Assembly (NCBI GenBank): GCA_028583405.1
Contig: CM053243.1
Coordinates: 24,082,867 to 24,146,866, forward strand
Reading direction: 5' to 3'
DNA length: 64,000 bases
DNA from: Pogonophryne albipinna
Taxonomy: Eukaryota > Chordata > Actinopteri > Perciformes > Artedidraconidae
The notes below the pieces were generated by a model. It saw nothing but the letters and a program-made list of their open reading frames with translations, was not told where the DNA came from and did not search any database. Every line of letters starts with the position of its first letter. Position 1 is the first letter of the stretch. Shown here piece after piece: positions 35,101-47,100 of the stretch. Both the position numbers and the translations under genes were made by a program.

Positions 35101-38100
35101 TTAATTTCATGAGAACTCACACAACCAAGAACCTGCAACCATTGTCACAAGCGGCTAACCACTAAATGCAAACATGGTTTGACAAATTATTCAGATATCC
35201 TTCAGGTTTCACAACATAAAGAGCTTCTCCTCCTCTTACATCTTTCAGCAGATTCAGTGCACGTCCCCCCAGGCTTCGCGGAGTAAAGAAGAATGTGCTA
35301 AATCTTGTTGAGGAAAGGCTAAATCCTCTCCTTGTGAAACAACACTCCCACAGGTCTACCTTTGTCAAAGGCAATTCACAAGTAGCCCTGCAGTGCACTC
35401 CAACAGAAAAGGGCTACAGACAGGATTTACCACCAACAAATATAAACATTCTTTTTTTTGCAGAAACAATACAATTCACGTTTTTTTAGTAAACTACTCT
35501 TGAATAACCAAAATAAGCTCCCTTCCCCCTTGACACGCTCCCACATGTACAGTGCACACCTTGTTGTTGGGATAGGTGGCTGTGATAATAAGCTTGTGAC
35601 TGCAATTATGTCCATCTTGGCAATGAAGATATTGCAATTTCCAGGAATGATTTAATTATAAGTGAGTTTTTAAATTACCTGACGAGAGAAGCGTCAGGTA
35701 AGTAAAGGAAAGGTTTCATTCATTTTCCCACGGACAGTACTGGAGCACTTCTGCTGTTTGGATCAGCATGGAACCTTCCTGTTTAAATCATCAGTGCAAT
35801 TTATTAAAAACTATATATTAAACTATTTACTTCTTTGATTACATGAATACGAACCGGTTTCTAAGTTACAAGTCTGTGTACATAAGTTGTCTGGGTTACA
35901 TGTTAATTTATGGTAATAAAACACATTTTACAACATATTTTACAGCCTGCAGTTTAACATTTATCCTGTATTCTTCTGTAGTTCTAAGTGACTTTGCTGG
36001 CCACTTAAAGAGCATTAAAGGTCCTTTGAGAGTGCTACTGTTAGGGTAACTGTGTTGAAGCTGAGCTAGCATCTGCAACAACAAAAAAAAACATTGAAAT
36101 CAAACAGACAAGCTTATTTTTAACAAAACAAATGTGTGTAAAGCTGGAAACACTAGTGTAGAATCCCGATTTGTACTATAATTGATCAGGACAAGAATAT
36201 CAAAAGAGCATTTCATGCCATACAGTATAACGTTATAATTATTATTGTCACTAGGATTAATTGTAATGATATGGATTTTATGCCATATAATTCAGCCACA
36301 TTCATACCCAATAAAAATGACCAAGAAACTCTTTATTTATAGCACACATTTCATTAAAATGAGTGCTAGACCATGCGTATAAATAAGATGAAGAGACAAG
36401 AAGAAATACACAGCTGCAACAGAAATAAAAATAAAGGTTAAAACAACAACAATAAAATAACAAAATGCACTTTAAATCATTCCGTCAACAAAAGGCAACA
36501 TATTGACAACAAACTGACCCTCATGTCATTACCACAATTCACAGAAGACACATAGAGAGCCCATTGGTCAGAGATTACTTCAAGACTATAAACAAACCGC
36601 TAAGGAAACAGAGAATACCTGTCATCACGTCTGCTGAGCTTTGTGGTGCCTTTGGCAAGAGAGTAAGAGAGCGGAGGAGATTGCGTGACTACGAAGGAAG
36701 AAATATTCCTCCCAGTCTCCGCTCCCGTCCTGTGTGAAGATGCCCCCCTCTCTTTCTCTCCCTGATCTCTTTCTGTCAACTCTTTCTCTCCCTGTCTTTG
36801 CCCTCAGGGCCCCCGCTCTGGTTCACTGACACTGCAGCAGCCCTGGAGCCGAAAAGTCACCCAGCAAAGTTCACTGAGACGACTCTGCACATTTGTTAGA
36901 GAAGGTTAAACAAACACACATATGCACTAAGGGTATATGTCAATCAATGACACCCTGACGACAGTCCATCCATCATGAGCACCTAGAGGTGAAAAAGGTA
37001 GCACTGAGACCTGGTGGGTGCGGGGTGGGGTTATTTTTTCACTTGTGTTTCCATGGAAACCATTGTTTTGCCCTCTTCCTTCCTGCCTTGCATACCTCCA
37101 CACAATACGATGAAAAGTAAATTGCCATTTTGACAAAGCAGATTGGAGTGATGTATGGAAAGTGGAAGATTTGGGCAGCTGAAAGATGCACCAGAGCTTA
37201 ATAAAAATACTATGCTCGCACAGACTATGACACAGTGGAGCTGGAACCGCTGGAGTTTGTTCACCGACTGGTCACTTTGCTTTCTCAGGGCTGCATGTTA
37301 CCTGATATCAGGTAGACAGATTTGAATCTCTGACTCCCAGCAGCTCCGAGCCAGACAGGGGAGTGTTTAAAGAGCAAAGAAATAACAAACACTCACTAAG
37401 ATTAGATGTACGCCACTCAACAAAGCCCCAAAGCGCAGATGTGCTGTTGCCACCCTGATAATCCCTTAAAAGCAAAAATCAGCACAGGATGTCACATGAT
37501 CGTTGCTTCAATAAATGATGTCTCACCTCACTTTTTTTTTCTTTTTAAATTGAGCTTTACTGTAGCTTTTATATTTCATGAATGATTGAGTGACTTGTTA
37601 CCTCATGTAATGCTGTGCTTATCTTCTTCGGCTGAGAAGAAGGGCATGTTCTGCACATATACTGTGTGTTCTGCAGTGCAAACTCAAATACCCAGGTGCA
37701 TATCATAAGCCCTCATGTCAACATTGCAAAGAGTAAATACATCATTAGCAGGAGAAACACGGGGCATGTACTTACAGTTCTTCCAGATAGGGGAGGTTCT
37801 TGAACACAAATGCTGGAAGCTCGGTGATGTTGTTCATGCTCAGATCACTGTGGAAACAAATGATCAGTTAGAAACACAGTAAAATCTCTAGCATCACTTA
37901 AAAGATCAGTTTTGAACGCTTTCACTTTGCAAAACCTATTTTGTACCCTTGCCCTAATTTTATATAATTCTTGAATAATTTGTCATTTAAATTGTTGTAT
38001 TGCTTTGACTGTGAAGCCCTTCCAGAACTGAAATAAAATTGCAATTAATTAAATTAAAAATTCTATAATTGTTCTACAAGGCCTTATTTTGCATGCATAT

Positions 38101-41100
38101 AAGACATTAAGATGATGTATTTGACTGCATTAATAAACTATGTTTAGGACAAATGTATACTTGCAGTTTTGTCACCAAACATTTATGGCAAGTCTTTTGA
38201 TTGTGCCGGCATGACTTCAACCTCAACCCCGTAAAAAACGTTGAAAAAGTTATTCGCTTTAGCCTCAGGGATCTTCATTTTTCAAACCAACTTTCAGGTA
38301 AAGATAGGCATGTAGCAGCATGAAAAGTATGCACACAGAACTTGATTTGCTTCCCCACCAAGACTAATATGAATATAGTTTACAATCATCAGTTATCATT
38401 GAAAAAAAAACACAAGTATGTGCTACTGGAAATGTTTTGAATGTACCAAAGTGAGGGACTGTCATAGTAAGATTGGACAAAAAATGTTGTCTTGATGAGA
38501 TCTACACAATGAGAGCAAATTCAGCTCTGGATCCTTATCTTGATCGCAGATCCACCAACATGCTTCAAAGACCCCCCCACGTCAAAGCCATATATAAAGA
38601 GACAGCACATATCAAGACTGAAAAAACATCCGGGATACACAAATGAAGCACCCCCTGCCCCCCTTTCACTCTCCACTTGGCCATCTTGAATTTCACTGCC
38701 AGATCTCCCCAGGACCTTGTGTGTGGGCCCCTGAATCCTACAAGGATCATATTGCCCTTCCTCTGCACTCCCAGCTACACACACATGCGCTGAAGTCTTA
38801 AAAAGCAGGCCCTGACAGAACCCTCATCATCTCTGCGACCTGTGTACTATCTCCACTTACCTGGTTATCCAATTACCATACACACTGTGCAGCAACAACA
38901 AAACTTCCATCAACATCCACCCACTTCTATCCTTCTTTCCTACCCAGACGACATCTCTGGTGGTGTTCTGCATCCACTGCTGCAGATCTGCCACCACTAG
39001 TGGTCAGCTGGAAACATCCCTAACCACATTTTAAACCGTTTGTCTAAATCTTCCGCAGACTGTTGACTGGTCTGAGCCACATGCAGGCTGGGAGTAAGGG
39101 AGGCCTCTATCACACTTCCTCCCTCCCCCTGTGTCTGACTGCTTTACTCATCAATGTCCATGTTCCATATATGGAAGGGACACTAAAAATGCAGCTGTGA
39201 TAAATGATGACAAGCCTAAACGCTTCGACAAACAGGTATCAGTAAATGTCTATCCCACGTGTCATTTGGCTTCATTTTAGCAGACATGAAGCAGAGAACC
39301 GGAGAAAGGTAGCAGACGCTTTAAGAAACCAAAGATATAGCTTTTAAGACAAAGCATGAAGATATTCTTAAGGTCAAGTACAATCCAAAAAAATATCTTA
39401 GTTAACGTAGAAAATCTTGTGCCATGAATTTAAATTATTCTTTTGAATGTTCAATAAAAAGGTCAAGAGAAATGTTAGGGAACTATGTATCAACTCTGTT
39501 TTCTTGGGCCAATTATATGATTTTCAGTAGTCGAGTAGTGATCATAAGTAAAGAATTATCAACCAACTTACTGAAAGTGCTCAGAAAGAATGGGATGAAA
39601 AGCATTTACACTTGAACTTATCACTCTGTTGTCTGAACAATCTGGGAACATTTTAGTTGTTGTTCATAAAGAGGTTTCTGGTGCATTTCCACTGCAGGGC
39701 CTCACACGGCTTACTACGGTATCAGGGCTCAACGCTAACTTTTAAAAGTGGTTGCCAGCCTGGCAACCAGGCATCAGCTTTTGGTTGCCAAAACTGAAAA
39801 TATGGTTGCCATTTTTAGTCACCTTATATTTTAAATAATTAAGATACTATACATCAAACTAATAATGAACATGTGACAGAAAATAATGTTCAAATGCTTT
39901 ACATTAAGTAATTAACACAATTATTTGAAACTTAAGTGGTAGGAAGTTTGTCCACCCTCAATTGCTGGTATACTAAATATCAGTAGTGCAGCTGTGGTCA
40001 TGTTCTTCACAGATCCCTCACAAATGAATTGAGCAAGTCACTAGTTTCTTGGTCATCCATTGTCTCCCTTTCAAATGTGGGTTTTCTTGACCTTTGTGCT
40101 GACCCCCACCATAGATCCACTGGCCCTTCAGCATTGAAGTCTTGATTGTGGTTCTGTCATTGGCCAGACTATTACATTTCTAATGTTAAATAAATGAAAA
40201 CCATTCACAGTTAAGAATTAGATATTAATTAGTAATGCTGTAAATTACCTTTAATATGTCTAACTATATTTAAAATGTGTTACCTTTTTATAGAAGTGAT
40301 TATATTTGTATGCCAATATTTTCCTATGGTAAAGTTTTGTTTAGCACTTTTATTTTGGTAGTAATAAGATCGGGATTCATATTTTGAAGGAACCTTTACC
40401 GGAAGTGAATGCACAACGAAGCAGAGGCCATTTCTCTATAGAGTGGTGAAGTCCCTCCCCTTCCGGTGGACCTCCATGGGACCTTATTTTGGAAAAATTA
40501 TGTATTGAACTCAATGGAGAGAGAAAGATTATCTTTCGATCCCGTTTGAATTGTGCCACGAATTACACATATGATGTAGATAGATTCTATCTATATGGCG
40601 CTGATCTTAGCTATCTCTTAGTGGAGGAAAACAATTGTGACATCACTTACCCGACTCTGGGATTTGTAGTCTTTCGAGTTGCGTATTTTTCATAGTCTTA
40701 TATTTCAACAGTTTTACGACAAACTGTGACTTTTTTGACATGGAAATTATTTTTTAAGATTGACAAACATAATATCTCTCTCCATCCATAATATCTCTCT
40801 CCATTGACTTAAATACATTATTTTTCCGAAATAATGTCCCATGGACCGGAAGTAGATGGGCGTGACTTTGCCACTCTAACGCGAGTACACATGCTGCAAC
40901 TATTTCAAGTACTACGTCATAGAGTGGCGCAGAATGCTGGGCATTTAACATGCATTTAAACAGTCCTTCGGCGCCACTCGATGACGTAGTATACTTGAAA
41001 TACTTGCTCTGCAGCATGTGTACTCGCGATTGAGAAACGGCCACAATGTACATATAGATCGGTGGCCGATCGATCCGAGCATCGGGTCACTCATTACTGG

Positions 41101-41138
41101 ATCAGTGAGCTGCATGAGACGGATACTGACAGGCTGTC

Positions 41139-41176
<38 letters not shown>

Positions 41177-44100
41177 GAGAGAGGAAAAGAGAGCGCTTCT
41201 GCTCATTTCTCCCGTGTTATTATCCAAAGTTAATGTAAACTTGAATAATGTACTTCATTTGAATGTACCGTAATTTTCGGACTATAAAGCGCACCTGAAT
41301 ATAAGCCGCAGCAGCTAAATTGAACGATGTGTAAACCGCACTGGACTATAAGCCGAAGGTGTTTTAATGTTTAATTACCATATGTAAGGGTTCGTGCACA
41401 GAGTGGATTGTCGGGAAAGAGATGGCTGTTTGAGGAAGCTCCCATTTATTAACATTTCAACAAACAAGTTGCATATTTGCATAACGTATTCAAGTGTTAC
41501 CATTTAGTGCAATAGTAGCTACAGAACATGTACTGTGCTGTGTAAACTGTACTGTATCACATAGCGTTTCAGACACACAAACTTTTCAACTTTCAAACCA
41601 CTGATCTACATTATAGCCTACAGTAGTACCATAACAAAAAACAAAGCTTACAGCGCTTGACGAGGCAATATCAATGGCTAAATTAAATGTGTTTTTTTAA
41701 AAGTGCAAAATAAAGTGCCTGTAACACGACAGTAAGCGCGTAAGCCTAAAGTTGCAGTAACACGGCTGCTTAAAATATACGGTAATCTGCCTACCAGAAA
41801 AGTCATTAATCCTCATCTTCGTCTTCTTCCTGCGTACTAAAACCAACAAAGTCCTCATCTTCAGTGTCGGAAACGAACAGGCTCAGGGTGGCTTCGTCAG
41901 CCTCTCTCCTTCGTTGTCGCTCTCAAAACCAACGAACTCCTCTTCGTCACTGTCGGAATCGAACAGCCTCTGAAGGGCCTCAGCTGTGGCGGCGTCCTCC
42001 TCTTCATCACGCAGCAGTCCAGCCTTTCGGAACCCGTTGGTGATCGTGGATGTTTTGACACTCCTCCACGCTGTCAGGATCCACTCGCAAACTTGAGCGA
42101 AAGTTGCTTTTCGCATGCGACCAGTTTTGGTGAATGATTTATCGCCAGATTGACTGCCTTTAACTTAAAAGCTGCATCATATGCATGTCTACGTTTGTTT
42201 TCCATAATGAGGGTTTGTGCATGAAAACTTCCTTTGCACAAACTATCTCGCTCTCGTAATGTCTGTCTGTCTTGCTCTCGTTCTGTCTCTCGTACCACTC
42301 TCGGTTCCACTTTTACTTTTGCGCGCTACCTGTCTCACACTTTTCCGGCCTCCAGCTTTTCCTGCTGGAGCCCGCCGCTTAAAGGTGGGGGGCGCGGACA
42401 GGCCATAGAGCCCATAGAGTTAAAGGTGGTGGACTGTAACCTGTAAAATCCATAGATTTAGGAGGTCCCCTAGTGGCCGTTAGCTGTACAAATCCATAGA
42501 TTAGCTGCACCGTTATATAAGCCGCAGGGTCGAAAAATGGGAAAAAAGGCGCGGCTTATAGTCCGAAAATTACGGTAATAATTAAGTTGATTGTTGTTTG
42601 TGGAAGCGCCAGTGAATGAGCCCCATTAACTGAGTTTTAAACATCACTTTAAATGGAAGATTCCCATAGGCCCCGCCCACTTGATTGGATCAGTGATCGG
42701 CCGATACTAATTCCGGCGATCGGCCCCAAAATTGGCGATCGGAGCATCCCTACACAAAACCAACATCAGCCGTTAGCTGTTAGCACTCAGAGCTCACAGC
42801 TCTTCATATCTGTTCAGAAACTAGACAAAGGTACAAACCACAGACTGTCTGTGTCATGGTGAATACAGTCGCTGGTTTATTTATGTCTGTATAGGCCGTT
42901 GTTGTGAGTGTGGACGGTCGGAGCGTATACAACGTTAGCTTAGCCGATCTCCATTCAGAAAACACGCATTTGAAAAAGGTTTTTCGCCTGCCGTCTTGTC
43001 TGCAGACTTGTCAAAGCATTAATTCATGGTTTTTACTAACCGGTATCAGTATGTTGTTACTTCGTCATCATTTTGAAACGTGTATTACAATTAAATCACG
43101 GTAAAATATGTTAATTTTGTTGTAGTTATAGCCCCCTTGCCAGCGATTCTCTCACTAGTTTAGCATATTCAGCCCGGTTGTTGGCGGGCCAGAAAAACTG
43201 TGAAAAAGTACCCGTTAGCCGGAACTACCCCTAGTGGAAACACAACAAAAAAACGGGCCGGGTTTGGCACGGCACGCTTAAACCATGCTACGCGCTGCAG
43301 TGGAAATGCGCCAGTTTAGTCTACACAGGTAGTCACTCTGGACACCTGTCTCCCAAACTGTATATTCATATATTTTCATCTATTACATCTGGTTCAAGGT
43401 TCAAGGCTTACCACCAACAGTGCAACACAATAAAACTGAAAAACTGAAAAAATAGTACAAATGAAATACAAAAAGTCACTCAACCTGATGTGAAGATTAA
43501 CAGATCTGCAGAAAACAAACTCCAAACATATTCTGAAACATTCTCATGATGTGAACACAGCTTGACAGTCCTGACCTGTGACCAATTCAGTTTATGGGAA
43601 AACATTTCACATTTAACTAAAGGCCAGGTCAAGGTCAGGTCTAGGTCAAGAGACATGTTGACCCATATAGAAGTCCAACAATGCCCAAATCTGTTTGTAA
43701 GTACTGGCCTGGTTATAGCGTGTTTACCAAATATAGAATTACGAATCACTAATGAATCAAACCCTTACAAACAAAGAGCCTCGTTGTTAATAAATATTTA
43801 TATCCAATTACTATTAGTATAACTATTTGACAAAAAGGACAAGTTGGAAAACTGGTAAAAATGTTCCAGGAACACAGTAGGCTTTATAATTCCAAAGAGA
43901 AATGAGGCCCTTACTAAAGCTTGTCACCTGACCTAACCAAACAACCAGGAAAGGACTTAGATTAGGGTCTTAGCCAAGAAGTAAGAAAGTGCAGTGACAT
44001 GACTTAAGAGTTCAGCAGCTCCTGCAGGAGGTTTCACCAGGAGGACAAGCAGGAAGCAGTTCACAAATCAAGCCTGTGTGGCAGGCAGAGGAATAACAAA

Positions 44101-47100
44101 CGCAGTCCTGGTGAAAAAAGGGCACATGCTTTGAACAAGGACCCCATGGTCTGAAAAAATTCAATATTTCAGCCTTTATGAGGGGTGTGCAAAAAAAATC
44201 GATACACATAAGAATTGCGATTCTATCTCTGCTGATTCAGAATCGATTCAGAAATTCCAAGAATCAATTCACGTTTTTTTTTCAAACCACATTTTTCAGT
44301 CTTGCCACAACGCTGTTTTCAATTTTTTATACGGCGTGAGCTCCGTAATGTCCCGCTAACATGGCACTTAGACTTTATGCAGGACCAGAGAATAAAGGCA
44401 CGGCAACTAAAGCTAGACCCTCCAGAAAAACGCAGGCAAAAATCCTTGATTATGCGGCCTAAAATCCTTGATTATGCGGGCAAAAATCCTTGATTATGCG
44501 ATCAAACATGCAGGGTTTTATGTGATTTTATGCGGTGAAATTGCGGGAAGTTGCGAAATATGCGGAAAAAATTAATATTGGGCTGTCTTATTTATTCTCT
44601 CTCACACACAACCTGCCACTAACATTAAACCCCTTTACTATTCAATTAAGCACATTCAATGTTTATTTATTGTAAAAGCAATTGGGCTATTTTAATCACA
44701 CTCTCTCTCTCTCTCACACCAGCTTCAATCTTGTAGGCTTCTCACCTCGTTTCTTGTAGCCCTCGAAAGGGTTTTGGAGGTTGATGCCTCGGTGAACGTG
44801 AGTTGTTTGGCTTTCTTGTCCGCAGCAACAGAAAGCATTTTCGAATCTTTGAATGAATCAAAGTGGGTCGTCACCGTGGATTTTCTCTAATGCTCCAACA
44901 CACAGTTGCACGGGGTGCAGAATAGTTTCCCCCCACTTTTGTGCAAGACATCGGGGTACTGCTTTGCCCGGTCTTTAGCAGAAATGTTCGTCGGTAAATG
45001 AGATGGATTTGATTTTTTCATCTTGGTGTTTTCTCTCTCGTGTGAGCTCCACACGTTCACTCTACGGTGTTGTTTACCTTCTGTGATGCGCGAGCTGATG
45101 ACGTCGCGTAATCATCACTTCACGTCAAGACGAGTTCACTTTTTTTTCTTCTCAACTTTGTGTGGAAAAATGCGGGGATTATGCGGCCTTTTAAAAATCT
45201 GCGCCATTTTGCTGATTATGCGGTAAATTCTGCGATCGCAGAATCGCGTTTTTCTGGAGGGTCTATAAAGCTTCCCTTGTAACGTGTTTATGCAAGGGAT
45301 AATGTACAGCGAGGCGGTCATTATGATCAAGATCCCTCCGCTTCGCGTCGGGCTCCTGATCTGCCTGTCGGGTGTTCTTTTGCCCATAATGACCAAGTCG
45401 CTGCACATAATCCCGCTTATTACATGGCCACAATCTCAACAAAGTAACGATATGACTCCCAATATTAATTTAAATGCTTTTATAGATTTAGAAAAAATGT
45501 GTATTGATTTAAAAGATAGTAGGCTATTATTGATTTAAAATGACATGCATCCGCTAACAAAAATAGTCCGTTGTCACTGTTTGAACTACGTAGTAACGGC
45601 AGGAACTGCTTCGATAGCGTTTTTGCGGACCTTTTTGATTACAGATTTGAAAACATCGTTGCTTGCTTTAAAAGTAGCACAATTCATTATGTCAAACCTT
45701 CGAAAGTATCTAGATATCGCTGCCCTAATGCCAAAGTAACTGGCAACTGAATATGTTTTGCCATTTGATGTCTGGACCGTTGCGTAAAAAGCAGGGTTTC
45801 TGCCCCGTTACTTCTCCGCTGTTTTCTTGTCCCAGTTCAAAAAGCAAACTTTTCGGCCAAACTGTATACAGTTAAATCGACCGGACTTCTTTCTGCAGAT
45901 GTGAGCTTCCTTAACAACGGTCAATAAGTCCTTGACAGCGATCTGTCTGTACTGGATTAACAACATGTCACGTGTTCTGAATTGACCATTGACCAGCTGT
46001 CAGAAGCTCTTCTGGTCTTCCATTTTAACACTACACATTCCTTTATAATGATCTTTGTCTCTTCTGACATCATGATAGAGGCTGGGTAAAAAGAATGAAA
46101 ACATTGTTTTGTAGATAATTTAACCATCAGACTGACCATACAGTCCTCGTATCCTTTCCTACTGTATGTTACAGAAAAGTAGAGAACATGTGACGTGTCA
46201 TATGTAATTTTCCAGTAAAATCATATACCAGGACATGTAAACGGATGAACCATTATCAGTGTAAGAGGTTTATTCAACGGCAGATAACCACAGCAACAGG
46301 TCTCTTGCTGTGTGCTACATTACCAGTTAACTTTAGGGAAACCTAGCCATGTGTTTAACTGACTATTGCAAGGGCTATTGCTTAATGTGTAATAGGGCTG
46401 TGCAATTAATCGTATTTTAATCTCGATTACGATTTTGGCTTGCAGCGATTACGAAAACAGCTGGTCAGCTGATAGATGTTAAGTACTAACGTTTATAATG
46501 AATACATTTGTATTTATTTTAAGATCTTTTCATACAATAATACGTATTGGGATCATTTGTATTAATGTGGACCGGAGGGAGAGGGTGACGACGAGCATAA
46601 GTTAGAAGCATAGAACTATTAACAAAGCACTTATATACTAATAAAGAGCTGGCTTATCTAAAGCCAGTTGAGTAGCACTTGAAATGTGTTTGCTCTATGA
46701 AACCTGATGTACTTATATGATTCTGTTTTCTTCAAGTTTCTATTTTGTTGGTCGAACGCACTTATTGTAAGTCGCTTTGGATAAAAGCGTCAGCTAAATG
46801 CAATGTAATGTAAGTTTCACTTTCCTTTTTTATTTCAATTCCAACTTTGGTCATGAAGAATATATTTCTCTGTTGTCCACGTTCATAAAGCATAAACCAA
46901 CAGCATCAGAGCACGGTGCAGAGTCTCTAGATGAGTTTAAAGTAGTCCGTCAGTCTTATTATAAATGCATGTTGTAGTCCGCTGTATAGAAAACTGTAGT
47001 TTCCCCACAGCAGACGCATATTCATGACGTCCGCTGGCGCATCATAAATACGTCGGATAGTGAAAGTGCAGTCGGATTCTCAAAGCACCGCAGTCTCTTC

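Noticed and set aside
45284..45739. Two plus-strand ORFs of 84 and 64 codons
   Set aside because: They lie in palindromic repeat DNA and have no recognisable domain.
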